DNA of 62,656 nt from Spirogloea muscicola (Eukaryota; Streptophyta; Zygnematophyceae; Spirogloeales; Spirogloeaceae): positions 87,566 to 150,221 of the forward strand of contig WELB01000247.1 of assembly GCA_009602725.1 (NCBI GenBank). The letters are read 5' to 3'. Below, piece after piece: positions 1 through 11,676 of this stretch. Both the position numbers and the translations under genes were made by a program. A model generated the notes under the pieces. That model ran no database searches and was not told the origin of the DNA. It was given only the letters and a program-made list of their open reading frames with translations. The first letter of the stretch is position 1. Each line of letters begins with the position of its first letter.

Positions 1-165
1 TTTGTGCTCACCCGTGGGTACTAATGTCATCTTAGGTACCTTAGATTAGGTCTCCGTATTATGTAGCATTGTTTAGTCTGCACTCGACTCTGCCTGAACA
101 ATGTATTGGCTTGAATTTGCCTCCCTTTCAATTCATGCGCCCCGCGCGCCTTCTCTCTGTGAGTT
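1..165 (+). mobile_element. 5'-truncated LINE 3' end (subfamily with FVLTRGY stop)
   Basis: The first 24 bases read as the last codons of a retrotransposon protein, FVLTRGY and a TAA stop. The 3' UTR follows and closes with the conserved tail TTCATGCGCCCCGCGCGCC plus TTCTCTCT near 165. The same UTR recurs inverted at 11525-11676 and, more diverged, at 23345-23520. That repetition is what identifies it as a dispersed element. The copy runs off the left edge, so its upstream extent is unknown. It points the same way as the eIF2-beta gene that starts at 588. Confidence 0.75.
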
Positions 166-587
166 GCTATGGCTCCGGGGTTGGTCCGTGCAACAGTAGC
201 CCGCGGACGATCGGCGACGCGGTCCTCGGCGAGATGCGGCGTGCTGGGAGGGGTATTGCGCCCCACGGACATTGCGAGGCCGTCCCCTCCGGCCTCACCA
301 GACCCGCAGAGGATGCTCAGATGAGAGAGCGACCGTCTGCCGCCTGAGGCCCGACGAACCGGGGCCCCCTTCGTTCACGACACGCAACGAGAGCGGCTGC
401 GAAAAGGGCGTCCTCCTTTCACGTCCCGTTTCCGTCCGCATAGGGGCTCGGGGCCGCAGTTCCGGACCCTCCCAAAAGCTCCTTCCTTAGCGAAGTCCTC
501 CAACCCCGCCGCAACCGCCGCCGCCGCCGCCGCCCCGCCGCCGTCGCCGCCGTCGCCGCCGCCGCCGCCGCCGCCGCAGCCGCAGAA

Positions 588-3049
588 ATGGAGATCGATC
601 TAGCGCCCGCGGAGGCACTCAAGGAGGAGCTCAAGGAGGAGTCCTCGACCTCGGTAGGTCCTGCCGCCCCTTGTGCGCCTGCCCGCACCGCTGACAGCTG
701 GCTGGCCCCCGACGTTCTGACGAAGGCGCTGACGCGGCGCGCCCGCAGATCGGCGCGTTCGACCCGAGCAAGAAGAAGAAGAAGAAGAAGGTGCGCATAG
801 CGGAGGACGAGGAGCAGCCCGACGCCGCCAAAGTGGCCGAGAGCCTCGAGGCCGTCTCATGTATGCACAGCTAGAGCTGTCCCCGCGCGCGACGCCGCTG
901 CCGCTGCAGGCTCGGCATCGACCCGCTTGCATCTTCACCTGTCGTTACTTCAGAGGCTGTACCGAGCTCCTTGCCATCGCGGTTTGGTCATTACGTATGG
1001 GTTTCAGGGCCAGCTTTGTTGCACAGCACACACATGAGTGCTCTGTCAGCGAGGAGGTTACCTTACAATTGTCTTTCTGACGACCACGCAATGGTGGCAC
1101 AGTGTCGGAGCCTCCGAGTGACGCCCTCCTGGGCCTGGGCTTGAAGAAGAAGAAGAAGAAGAAGCCGGTGAGCTCCGCTAGCACCGCCAGGAGGCTTTAG
1201 CAGTGGCTTGCCAGCTTCGAAGCGATATGCTGGTGCGGCTGGTAACACCTTCCGTCTTGGACAGTCCCAACTGCCATGCAACTATCGTCCACCTTGGCGC
1301 CCTTTCACGAGGAATTCCGAGTCGATTGCAGGCTGGTGATGGGGCAGATGAGGGAGTGGGAGACCAGGCAGAGGCAAATGGTGTAGAGGATGGCACTGCT
1401 GAGGCAGAAGAGGGCGTAGACGAGGGCCTTGGCGATCTGTCTTTGCTGAAGAAGAAGAAGAAGAAGGTACCCCGAGATGCGGAGGAGTTGGATGCTGCAG
1501 TAGCAGGCCCTGATGAAGGGGCTACGGAGGAGGAGGATGACAAGGGTGAGCTATATATATATTAAGAAGCCACTTGGCGCTTTGTGCACTGCGTGTCTCA
1601 GCACACTATGCATGACTGTAGCTGTTGCAAATCATTGTTTAGTGTCTGAGCATTTTATGAGTGCCTGACGTGTTTGAGTGATGTTTGAGTGATGGCCCAA
1701 CAGGTCTTGATGACGAGGAGGACGAGGAGTTTGAGGAAGGTGAGGGAATCGAGCTGACAGTCGGTCTACCATGGGAGGGTTCTGATCGGGACTACAAGTA
1801 TGAAGAGGTGAGGGTTTCTCGATCTTCAAGTCACAGGTCTACATGTGGATGTTGCAGACAAGAGCAGGCTTTACGTGTTTCTAGCTATAGCTGGCAGGAC
1901 AATCTTGACACGCATGCTGCAGGCTTGCCATGTGAATCACGTCCCCTTTTACTCCTGCCCGAGTAGCTGACATGTGACCTCATCGCTGACGTCTGTCCAC
2001 CTCAATGAGTGCAGCTCCTCGATAGAGTCTTTGACATCTTGAGAGAAAATAATCCCGAGCTAGCGGGCGAGAAGCGTCGTACTATCATGAGGCCACCCCA
2101 GGTACTGCGCGAAGGGACCAAGAAAACGGTTTTCGTCAACTTCATGGACCTCTGCAAAACGTAAGGCGTTCTGCTTGTGATGTGCTGGCAGATATCCTTA
2201 GGCGCTGATACTGGCACGCTGTCACACTTGTGGCTTCAAAGCAGGCTGCCTGACTTGCAGCTGTCTTGTCGTTCCAATGTTACATCATCATCGAGCTGGC
2301 TGTGACACAAATTTGCGATGACGTTTGCAGCATGCATCGGCAGCCCGAGCATGTCATGGCTTTTCTCCTCGCTGAGCTGGGTACAAACGGTTCCCTTGAT
2401 GGCCAACAACGGCTTGTCGTGAAGGGTCGATTTGCTCCGAAGAACTTTGAGGGAATTCTTCGGCGATATGTCAGTAAGTGTTCTTTCCTCACTGTATGAA
2501 TACTGGCTACAATAACCAGGCAAAGGACATGTTGCATCTTTTGGGATGCAGAAGCTTTGAGCAGGACAAGCACATCAGCTTTTCTAGTTGGTGTTGTGGA
2601 GCTACCTGGCTCACAGTGGTTCATCTGGTCCGTTGATTCAGATGAATATGTCATGTGCAATGGCTGCAAGAGTCCTGACACCATCTTGTCCAAGGAGAAC
2701 CGGTTGTTCTTCCTTCGCTGCGAGCAGGTCAGTGCATGATCATACACTCTCAGTAACGTTCAAGTAAGCTGGTTAGGCTATAAGCAGGGTTAATGTCATG
2801 AGAGCAGCCTTGGCTATAGATGCTGTGACTGCTTTGCACACGCTCACGCCTGTAACAGCCTTGCAGAAGCCATAGGCTGGGCAAACGAGACCACATGTCG
2901 AGATGTTGGGATGAAGGCTTGGAATGATCAGCAGTCACATGCTTACAAGTCTGTTGGCCGTCTGTGGTGGACAGTGTGGCAGTTCTCGGTCTGTGGCACC
3001 CATCAAGGCAGGTTTTGTGGCCAGGGTCGGGCGGCGTAAAGCTTCCTGA
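588..3049 (+). CDS. EIF2S2: Translation initiation factor eIF2 subunit beta
   Basis: Beta subunit of the eIF2 GTPase complex that delivers initiator Met-tRNA to the 40S ribosome in the cytosol. Nine exons: 588-653, 749-860, 1103-1167, 1332-1545, 1704-1807, 2015-2160, 2331-2473, 2642-2727, 2975-3049. All phases match and give 336 residues, normal for the family. The N-terminal half is acidic and holds three lysine blocks (exons 2, 3 and 4), the known binding sites for eIF5 and eIF2B-epsilon. The C-terminal half has the eIF2B/eIF5-type domain ([32 protein letters not shown]) and a C2-C2 zinc ribbon: [11 protein letters not shown], then [17 protein letters not shown]. The start is the first ATG after a GCC-rich leader. 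All lysine-block codons are AAG, so each block is also a short trinucleotide repeat. Confidence 0.95.
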
Positions 3050-4139
3050 TTTACTAGTCGTAGCGGCCCTGTTCCTACTTGGTATGTCATTTTGTCTGCT
3101 GCAACAATCAAGCTCAGAGCTTGCTTACATTAGACTTGGAGCAGAAGAGGGCTTCCTCTTGCTCCAGCAGCTAGCGTGCTTGCCAAACCCCTTTGGTCTG
3201 CGGTGGCAACCTCAACCAGAGACTTTGCTTCGCATAGGGCATATCTGCAGGCTCTTCTTTCTCTGCTGTCAACCTAGTCATACATATATCATGTGATTTT
3301 AAGCAGAAGCTTGGGCCGCATGTGGCATGGCCGGCTGCAAGTGCATTCCATTACTCAAAGCTAACGGAAATCTACCGCCTGTGTAGTGTAGAGTACACGG
3401 ATAACGAGCAGTGTTATAGATTTGCACAGTGGCTTCGAGCTACCCCAAGTGGCAGGTTTCGGTTCCCTCAGTTGAAGAGCAAAATTGAACGTGCATTTGG
3501 AGTCATGACTCACGGTAGTCTTACTATGCCTTGTCACTTGGAAAAAGAGTCCCCAGATGGAACCTCGGTGACACCCTTGGCACCACAAAGGTTTCCTGAT
3601 ATGCTGGTGGCGTCTACAGTGCTGATGTCGAGGAAAAAGTTGCTCAGTGATACTGACCTGGCGCTGACACTTGACGTGCACTGACAGCCCAAGCTGCGAG
3701 GGTGGCCCTGGTTAACATACATACTTCTGTCAGCTATATGTAGAGAGTATGTCCGTCCTGTCTGCTTGCAGGCACCGGTCGACACTGCCCTCTACTTCAT
3801 GGAGGTGTCCGTATTTGCAGATCGCTGCTCTTATGATTTGGCTGTCTGATCAGAAACTGATGAGTCGCGCGGTGATTGTGCATTGCCCAATGTCTTGTGC
3901 TACGTCTATTCTAGCAGGCCGCACCTTGGCTGCTGCTTCTGAATTTTTAGCAGGGCGACAATTATCCGCCTTCTAGTTACTCACATCTGCATTTGCTGAA
4001 TATGGAATACTGAGCATCCATTCGCAGAGGTCATGTCATGCTTTGCACCCTGTATCCCATTCCTAATCTAATCTTGAGGCTTTATTGGGCTTCTGGGCTG
4101 GCCTCTCATAGCCATCGACTTACTTTGAAAGAGCTGTTT
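3050..4139. other. Intergenic: eIF2-beta 3' flank, no gene recognised
   Basis: This stretch follows the eIF2-beta stop and ends at a minus-oriented retrotransposon hairpin block. An open frame of 120 codons at 3322-3684 has no motif I recognise and no clear exon borders in phase with a neighbour. I treat it as 3' UTR and spacer. Confidence 0.4.
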
Positions 4140-4345
4140 CTTTGGAGGAAGACTCTCAGTCAAAGTGCCATCGCTGTGATTGGCCAGCCCCAAAAAAAGA
4201 GTGACCCAATATGAATGGGCCAGAGCATCGTTTTGATCGAAGCAAAAAGCTCGCCCAATCTAAGAAGGTGGCTGGGAATGGCCAGCCCAAAAGAATGGAC
4301 AAGGACCAATGAGCCGAAAGCCGGAAGGCGCTTAAACCACACAGC
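4140..4345 (-). mobile_element. LINE 3'-UTR fragment with two hairpin units
   Basis: Two copies of the recurrent hairpin lie here in minus orientation: GGCTGTGATTGGCCAGCC-like near 4160 and GGCTGGGAATGGCCAGCCC near 4270. Each is followed on the plus strand by the AAAAGAATGGACAAGG-type spacer seen in other copies. No C-terminal coding part is retained. Confidence 0.6.
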
Positions 4346-4439
4346 TATGCACGAGATTCTAGCGGAGGGTAGCTTAGTAACCCCAGGTTAGAAGCCGCCA
4401 CTGAAAAGACAGAGCGACGCAGTGGCCACTGGGTGCTCA

Positions 4440-4720
4440 ATACCTGCGGCTGCTCAACCCCTGTTGAGCCCCCTGAGCCAGGGGACATACTTCCAGGAGC
4501 ATAGTCTCTCTGACCTGCGACTGTTTAGCAGGGGTTACTGAGTGATTAGTAGCTGCTTTGTTTCTTCTTGTGTGCTTGTCTTTCTTAGTGCTTCACCTAA
4601 GTGCTTCGATTAGCCCCCTTCTTGAACTGTGTTCATTCTTTTTCTTGGGCTGGCTGTTTCAGCCCATATCCTCAATGGGCGAGCCCTTTCTTCCTGAGCA
4701 GCCGCAGGTAAGGTTCTTAT
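4440..4720 (+). mobile_element. LINE 3' end, SDLRLFSRGY subfamily
   Basis: Residual coding sequence ends in SLSDLRLFSRGY and a TGA near 4541. The subfamily UTR follows (GATTAGTAGCTGCTTTGTTT), then the hairpin GGGCTGGCTGTTTCAGCCC near 4647 and the CCTCAATGGGCGAGCC block. The same order of parts occurs at 19920-20110 (minus), 22735-22800, 35480-35552 (minus) and 61380-61610. It is co-oriented with and upstream of the PsaN gene. Confidence 0.75.
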
Positions 4721-5185
4721 TTGAGTGGCGGTCATGTTGTCTTGGGCGTCAAACCGCTTTGAGTGGGAGCGAAGCATCTCGACGGTTGAAAAGGAGGATC
4801 GCTCCGGCTGCTCCGCACGGCCCCGCCATTTGGCAGACTCGCCGCCACGTGCATGGGATACGTAGCACCAAGTGGCTGGGTGTTGGATAAGGCCCGGAGA
4901 TGTATTCGGACACCGATACAATCAGAGGGCTCGGCTGGGACTGGGCACCGAGCTGGGAGGGGGTTGGAGAGCCTCGGGCCCGTCTCCTCAATGGGCGAGT
5001 CTTTTCTCGAGCCGACGTGGCGGCCGGCTACAGTGCCCCGCGCGCGCACTGGCCGGCGGGGGGATGCGGCGCATAGGGTGGTGGAGAGACATGGCGTGCG
5101 CGCGCCGGAGGAGAAGAAACGAAGAAGCAAAGAGACGGAGGGAAGGGAGGGAGGGAGAGGGAGAGAGAGAGGGGGTGCAGAAAAT

Positions 5186-5190
<5 letters not shown>

Positions 5191-5238
<48 letters not shown>
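5191..5238. repeat. (GA)n microsatellite
   Basis: An uninterrupted 48-base GA run sits inside a longer purine-rich tract (about 5108-5300), 275-320 bases upstream of the PsaN start. The long frames that cross it (R/E or S/L repeats) are low-complexity artefacts. Confidence 0.9.
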
Positions 5239-5245
<7 letters not shown>

Positions 5246-5369
5246 AGCGAGGGAGGGAGGGAGATTTTGTGCGCGCGAGAGAGTGAGCGAGAGAGAGGGG
5301 AGAAGGGGCAGAGCCGGGGGGCGGAAGGCATTGGTTGGGGTGCAAAATTCAGGCCTCTTCTAGCCTTGC

Positions 5370-5432
5370 ACACCTGTATGCATCTGGCTGGCATTTCACA
5401 GCCGATTCTTTCATATCAGCAGCCGCTTTCTT
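5370..5432 (+). mobile_element. LINE-derived hairpin segment in the PsaN upstream region
   Basis: About 63 bases, including GGCTGGCATTTCACAGCC, recur with one visible mismatch in inverted orientation at 11397-11459 upstream of SNX2. They recur more weakly at 49475-49530 upstream of the 49737 gene. The segment carries the GGCTG/CAGCC stem of the dispersed hairpin family. It lies 82-144 bases upstream of the PsaN ATG, so it is probably in that gene's promoter or 5' UTR. Confidence 0.65.
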
Positions 5433-5513
5433 TTTCTAGCCAGTCAGCAGGCCACTACCCCCACCAGCCTTGTTGCCCCACTTCCCTGCACCCCGCCCGC
5501 CGCAGCTGCAGCC

Positions 5514-6548
5514 ATGGCCGCCACCTCCGTCTTCCTTGGGCCGGCCGTCGCCGCTCCCTCTGCCTTGGTCCTCAACAATCTTAAGGTAGGTGTGCAACCT
5601 GATGTATAGATCCTACCAAAGCACAGCGTTGTCATGCAATTCTGCAATGCTCTCCTTGGCCTGCAGCTCGACAGATATCTAAAAGCTGGAAGCGGTCCGT
5701 ATCACCAAAGCGCGGCGGCACTGCTCTTTCTCCTGATTTCACGTATTTATCTTATGTGCCGCATCTACTTTGTCCAGGCCAAGCAGGAGAGCAGCGCTGC
5801 GCCTGCGCCAGCGCTTGCCATTCGGGCGTCCGCTGAGGAGCCATCTTCGCGTCGTCAGGTCCTGAGCCTGGCGGCTGGCGTGCTCGCTGCCGGAGCCCTG
5901 TTCGCCACCCCCGCCAAGGCCGGCCTCATTGAGGATCTACTGGAGAAGAGCAAGGCTAACAAGGTCCACACTAGCCCTCAAAGCAGGACGCCGACCCTTG
6001 GCAAGTAGGTCCAGTGTTACTTCCCGCCAGCCTTTCTCAACCCGTGGAAGGCATTATGGCCTTTGTGGTGATGAGCTCTTGGCGATGTGTCGTTGCAGGA
6101 GTTGAACGACGCCAAGCGGCTGGCGACTGTTGGGGCCAACACGGCGCGTGCCTACACTGTGCAGCAGGGCACCTGCCAATTCCCCAACAACTTCACTGGT
6201 TGCGATGATCTAGCAAAGCGCCAGGTTCGCCATCTGCTCCAGCAATCAGCAGACTCTGCATTGGGCCCCAGCGTCCTCAGGCAGCAGCTTTGAGATGGAA
6301 TTAAGAAATAAGTCAGGAGGCTCCCCACGCTACAATCTCACAGGCCTTGTGGTGCTTATGACTCACTCTTGCAGAATGTCAAGTTCATTACGGACGACTT
6401 GGACCTGGAGTGTGTGGGTAAGGAGCCCGGCAAGTGCGGGTCCAACAATCTCTGGAACAAGAATCTGCCCGCGCCCAAGTTCAAGCAGGCTTCTGCCAAC
6501 CGCAAGTCATCCCAGGGAAAGCCAACCACTGTTGCTCAGCCGTCGTAG
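5514..6548 (+). CDS. PSAN: Photosystem I reaction-centre subunit N (PsaN)
   Basis: Lumenal subunit of photosystem I, placed near PsaF on the plastocyanin-docking side. Four exons (5514-5585, 5778-5963, 6099-6224, 6375-6548) give 185 residues. A bipartite targeting region is visible: a Ser/Ala-rich plastid transit part, then twin arginine in SSRRQVLSLAAG, a hydrophobic Ala/Leu stretch and the lumenal cleavage-like site TPAKAG. This fits a Tat-type thylakoid signal, the known route for PsaN. The mature part has the family motifs LIEDLLEKSKANK, ELNDAKRLAT, GANTARAYTVQ, CQFPNNFTGC, DLDLECVGKEPGKCGSN. About 30 basic/polar residues extend beyond the usual C-terminus (NLPAPKFKQASANRKSS and on). The exon 2 donor is the weak site GTCCAC. 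Confidence 0.95.
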
Positions 6549-7208
6549 GCCTGCACTGCATGCGCCTCAGGGCTTGACTGACACTGCACATACAATATCT
6601 GTCCAAAACATTCAAGATGTGCTACTTTTGAGAGGGGTTCTCAGGCTGTTTCCAGCAAGCACTTTTGTGGGAGTGCACCCTGTATAATGCGAGTTGGTCA
6701 ATGACAGGGCAGGTAGCACCTGCTTGGCATAATGGGGCTAAGAGCCAGTCCTTTCTTTTGCAGCTATGTCAGCTGCGCGTTTTGCTTGCTTTTTGGTAGG
6801 CATTTTGCACTGGGTGATTGTCACCGTGCCCCCTTGTGCTTGCAACGTAAGTTCTTTGCAAAGACAATAAGGTCATTGAATCTGCTAGAAATTGCTGCCC
6901 GAGCTTGACCAGAGGATGGGCTTCAGTACTGGCATCTAAGAACTGACATGCCTGAATAGGCCATCGCTATGTAAAGGCCGTACATCTGTGGGCTAGTGTG
7001 TGACAACTGTGTTCAAGTAAACAGCATAGGCAGATGAAAAGCAAAGTCAGTGTGCTATTGGCATGCACGCCTATACAGCAGTATAGCTCCAATGACAAGT
7101 AGTAGCTCTTGGAGAGATTCCAGCCAAACCTGGCACTTGGCGGAGATTTGTGTGAAAAGGAAATTTGTGTGAAAAGGACAAAGCAGCATGATCGATTGAC
7201 TAATCTAT
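6549..7208. other. Convergent 3' flanks of PsaN and SNX2
   Basis: The PsaN (plus) and SNX2 (minus) stops face each other across 660 bases. I see no gene here, only probable 3' UTRs and a 17-base tandem duplication (AATTTGTGTGAAAAGGA type) near 7144-7178. Confidence 0.5.
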
Positions 7209-10200
7209 TTACACAGCCTTGTCACTTGCTGCGTCCAACCCAGCAGCCTCCTTGGCTATATCGCCCCACTCAGCAACACTCAGGTCTGCAAATGCAACCT
7301 GGCACATGCATCCACTCAAGATAGTGAGGCTGATTTACAGAGTCGGTGATGCAAGTGCAGCTGCAGAGAACTTTTGCATATGCACCAGATACGAAGTTTC
7401 TTATCTACAAGGAGCACTAGCCTATCCCTGACGCATGCTGTACCTGCGCCCGGATGAAGCCGTCAAGCATGCCATGGAAATCAGCATGGCGCTCAACTTC
7501 AAAGCGTTCAAATTCGCCCCGATTTCGTTCCTGAATCATGGGAACACGTCGTAACAAAGCCTGAGCAAGCGATTGAAGTACCACCACTCCGGCTACTCTG
7601 CGTGCTGTTCAACAACCAAATGCTGATACTCAAGCAGTATGAGCAGTACATGCATCTAGCAGCACTAGCATAAGTGAAACACCTGCACAACAAGGGGTGT
7701 ACAACATGCACATGGCCAGCATACAATGATACGGTTATATTCCAGTTGAGCAGCCTCGGACGCCTTCTCAGTCTGTTCCACCTCTCTGCCTAGCTCTGCA
7801 ATGCGCCGTATTCGTGCCTTGTCTCCTCCAAAAACCTTGGACTGAGCAGCTTCGAGCTTCTCAAGCTTTGCTTTCTTTGAGGCAAGGTCTGACGACAAAG
7901 TCTGCACTGTCAGCAAAGCCTGTCCTCGATCAGTGAATGCCGCATGAAGCCCCTGCATGAAGCCCAGGTACTCATGTAACTGGACCTGCAATACACAATT
8001 CAAGTAGGGGTTATTGACGGTGAGATATGATGTATGACGGCCTCCTTGGCTTTCTCAAAAGCTCTTCTGAGTCATTAAGCGGGCATAGGGTGCTCTCTTT
8101 GAGCAAATTGCAGGTACATGATCACGCCATCTTATGCTTGCTCGAAAAGAGAGGCTTCTCTTCCCTGCAAAGACTTACCAGCTGCTGTACAATCTGGGCA
8201 GTTGCTTCTCTGGAGCGCCTGCTGATTTTGATGGCTGCATTGCCAGTCCTCTTGCAATCAGCAGCGTGAACACGGTGGACGGAGGGCGTAGTTGACATAG
8301 TAGCCTCCTTGACTTCGAATTTGGAGAGCTTGAGCAAGGCCATTCCGAGGTGAGCCATGACTTCTCCAAGCTCCTGCTGTGACTTTGTAAAGGCTTCTGC
8401 TTGTTGAGAAGCCTCTCCCAGGCGAGCCTCCAAGTCGAGTAGCTTCTCTTTCTTTTTGATATATACATGATCCTCCTCTGCACTTGCAGGCTGCAGTAAG
8501 ACAATGTAAGTGAGATGCTTAACGAGAAACCCCAACTGTCAGAACACAGCTGTTACCGACTATTGTCAGGCCTCTGCTACACTCATCAAGAGTCGTGTTT
8601 CAAATGGCAATCAACAAACTCAAGTCAAGCTAACATACCTTAGACCCCACCCATTCATTTGTAACAGACTGTTTCAGCTCCTTGAAAAGTCGGACAAGGT
8701 CCCTACCCCCCTTGGCAGGTTGAGCAGCATCTTTTGGCTGAATGACAATTGATGACTCTCCAAAGAGCTGGCAAACGAAGCAGGCTGTGTGTCAGACCAC
8801 CTGCTTTTCTGCAAGTCTGAAAGCTCGCTCGTAAGTCGAAGCAGACTGACAGAGAAGGCAGCATTGGCCCCGTCTAGTGACGCATCTGCTGGAGGACCTG
8901 CTACATTGTACAGTACATAAAGAACTAGTCGCAATGTCAACTGATGCATGCAGAAGTTCCAGTGATGCAGGGGCTCTGGAAACAATCAAAAGTAAGCCTT
9001 GATTTCAAAATGTACCATGAAGAAGGGAAGCTGTAGGGAATACAGTCATACCTGCCTGGGAAGGTTGGCAGCCCCGTCCAACATGCGAGATGCCATATCA
9101 ACATTCTGAGGCAGGGGCAATTTCTCCGGAGACTCGAGGAATATGCGAAGCTCCTCCGCTTTTCGTAGAACAGGATGTGCAGCCAGTCGTCGCAAATACC
9201 TCTCAAGGGCCAATCTTCTCATCTCCACAAATTCCTTGCTCTGCATGACCTGCCAGAGGAGTAGATGACAACAGCACGAGTCAGCTCGAGACTCGACCAA
9301 GAGTAGGCTCTGGCTACGTCTGGTAAGATCATACTAATGCAGCAGTCAAGCAGCTCAAGTTGGTGCGTCATTAGGAAAGATAGATTTGGCACGAGCTTGG
9401 ACCCTTGTTTGCATTTCACCTGGCTCTCCACAACACTCTTATCAGGCCTTGGAGGGATGAAGTAGCCCCGATAGCCTTCAGCAAGCCTGTCTGCCAAAGT
9501 AACAAAGTCCTTGAATCTTCTCCTCACCAATACCTCTTCACTGCAACACACAGATAGAAGTCTAAGTGACAAGCAAGAAGCGACCATTCTGCTGTGATGC
9601 TGGCATGCTTCAGTGTTGCCACTGATAAGATAATCAACTCTCCACATCTTATAGCAGGTACATCATATAACTCCTCACCTTTTAGATTCTGATATATCTA
9701 TTCTTGTTGTTACAAGATATGTGAAGTATGTGTTGCCGCCTGGAACAAGAGAGCTGTTGGGATCCACCACCTTCTGTGGATCTGAGACTGTTATCATAAG
9801 TTTCTGCTTTGATTGGAATAGAGATAATGCCCCAGTGCGTTTGGGAGCTCCATTGGCTGCAACAGTAAGCATAGCCAGTGTAGCATCAGCATTGCTGGCT
9901 TGCAGCAGAGCATGCAGCCCCTTACATTGCAAAGACTGCTGTCCCGCACATTAGCACAACAACAGCATTGTGTAAACCAGGCAATTTGTCCTCCGTTCAC
10001 TTTAGTGTACATGATAGCAACTCGATGTGCACGTTGCACTTGCAAGTGCCCCACTACTTAAATAGACACAGGGACTCTTAGTGCAGTACACTAAGTCCAC
10101 TCCCAAATGACGAAAAGAGAAGGATGACTGAAAGAGTATCGAGTGCATGACGGGAGGAGCTACAATCTGCTTTTCTACACTTCGACAGCGAGCTTGACAT

Positions 10201-11034
10201 CAATACCTTGAGCTTCACCAGAATATGGGGCAGATATTGCATCTGCATATGAGGGAGGGTCGACAAGATCGTCCTCAAAGGGCACACTCACAAGCTCTGG
10301 TGACCTGTAGACAAGCATAGGGCTCTGAATGACATCAATAAGCTGATCACTCTGGCTTGCATTTAGCGGCTAGTACGTTCACATTGTTTGCAAATATCTG
10401 TTAGCAGAGCAGGACAATAAGCTGTTGATCACATCTAAGGCAATACTTGCAAGCAGAGGATAGGCACTCAGGAAGCCAGGCCAAAGTCCTGAGCATGTCA
10501 ATTCAAGAATGCTGACGCTCAAGTCATGCACAAATCAAAGTCAAGCTTGCCGATGTTGTGCCTGGAGTCTGACAGGGGGTCACTTCCAGTCACCGAGCCG
10601 GTGCTCTTGCTAGTCATACTGCTCCGGTATTCAGAAGCTGCAGGGCCTGCCAGACGCAGCGCCGCACACCAACAAGAGATGAATGCGAATGACGTGCTAT
10701 CCTGACTTCAACGCGGTCATCTCTTGTCAAGCACGTGGTCCAGCTAAGTCAGTAAGTACTGGCATATAGCATTCTGTTAAGTGCTGCAAGTTAAGCTGAT
10801 TCCCCCATCAAGCGACAAGAAGCTCCCTGCTTTCCTAGCGTGCCTGTCAAACGTTTGCCGTCTTCCCCGTCTTCCGTCTTCCCTAATCGGCAGAAAGAAA
10901 CAAGGCTAGCTGAGGTGCAGATATGCGGAGCACGTCCCGGGGCAGCGCCCGGCACCCTGACCTGTTGTTTGATCGAGAACCAGGCTCTCCATTCCGTCTT
11001 CGACCTCAGCGCGGCCGTCATTGGGCCCCATCAT
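7209..11034 (-). CDS. SNX2: Sorting nexin, SNX1/SNX2 type (PX-BAR, retromer-associated)
   Basis: Endosomal PX-BAR protein that binds phosphoinositides and works with the retromer core in cargo recycling. Eleven exons read downward: 11034-10962, 10637-10532, 10355-10207, 9856-9679, 9540-9420, 9249-9052, 8767-8639, 8490-8179, 7985-7725, 7530-7444, 7298-7209. All phases match, giving 567 residues, close to plant SNX2. The N-terminus starts MMG and contains SEYRSSM and the PPSYADAI-type motif of plant SNX2. The PX domain (about 122-245) shows RRRFKDF, IPPRPDKS and ALERYLRRL. The BAR domain (about 310-567) shows LHEYLGFMQGL, LLTVQTLSSDLASKKAK, AAQSKVFGGDKARIRRI and FEVERHADFHGML. Two donors are GTCAGG/GTGCAT types. 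Upstream lie two retrotransposon tails in the same orientation. Confidence 0.93.
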
Positions 11035-11346
11035 GTCGCCGAGACTGGCAAGCGCCTCCAACGGGCCGACTATGGCCGAGGCCTGGAACGCGTCGCGTGC
11101 TGCACACGTACCGCACACAAGGCTGCCCTACGAGAATCCGGCCCAAGCGGTCTCGCTCACTTCGGCCCGGCACTTGCTCAAGTGGGCGCACCTGCCGCCT
11201 CCGCCACCGCCGCCGTGGTAGGCTGCGGACTGCTTCAGGAGACAGAATGAATTGTGGCTTTTGGTGCGTCGAGCTCGGAGCTTCTCCGCCTGGCGGCTGC
11301 CGGCAAGCGGATGGCACGCCGCGCTGTCGCACGTCCAGGCCAGGAG

Positions 11347-11465
11347 AAGGGAAGGCGCGCGGTGCGCATGAAAGGAAAGGCAGGTCAGGACGGCGGAAGA
11401 AAGCGGCTGCTGATATGAAAGAGTCGGCTGTGAAATGCCAGCCAGATGCATACAGGTGTTCATGA
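11347..11465 (-). mobile_element. LINE 3'-UTR hairpin plus tail upstream of SNX2
   Basis: Read on the minus strand, the segment shared with 5370-5432 is followed by the TTTCATGCGCACCGCGCGCC tail at about 11372-11347. The order hairpin then tail matches 49470-49625. It lies about 310-430 bases upstream of the SNX2 start and in the same orientation. Confidence 0.65.
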
Positions 11466-11524
11466 CGGAGCCAAAGGCTAGGCAGACAGGGCGCCCTTAA
11501 TACCCCCGTGTCAGCAGTAGGAAG

Positions 11525-11676
11525 TCAGATGAGCTGAGGGAGAGAAGGCGCGCGGGGCGCATGAATTGAAAGGGAGGCCAATTCAAGCCAATACATTGTT
11601 CAGGCAGAGTCGAGTGCAGACTAAACAATGCTACATAATACGGAGACCTAATCTAAGGTACCTAAGATGACATTAA
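11525..11676 (-). mobile_element. LINE 3'-UTR copy, inverted partner of 1-165
   Basis: The reverse complement is nearly identical to positions 22-165: the stop-proximal TAATGTCATC, TAGGTACCTTAGATTAGG, the GCTTGAATTGGCC block and the GCGCCCCGCGCGCC tail. Homology begins at the stop codon, so this copy keeps only the 3' UTR. With 1-165 it forms inverted repeats flanking about 11.4 kb that hold three genes. Confidence 0.8.

Noticed and set aside
3322-3684. 120-codon plus frame after eIF2-beta
   Set aside because: No recognisable family, no splice partners, composition like the 3' flank.
4853-5584. 243-codon plus frame over the GA repeat
   Set aside because: Low-complexity composition; PsaN starts in another frame with a transit peptide.
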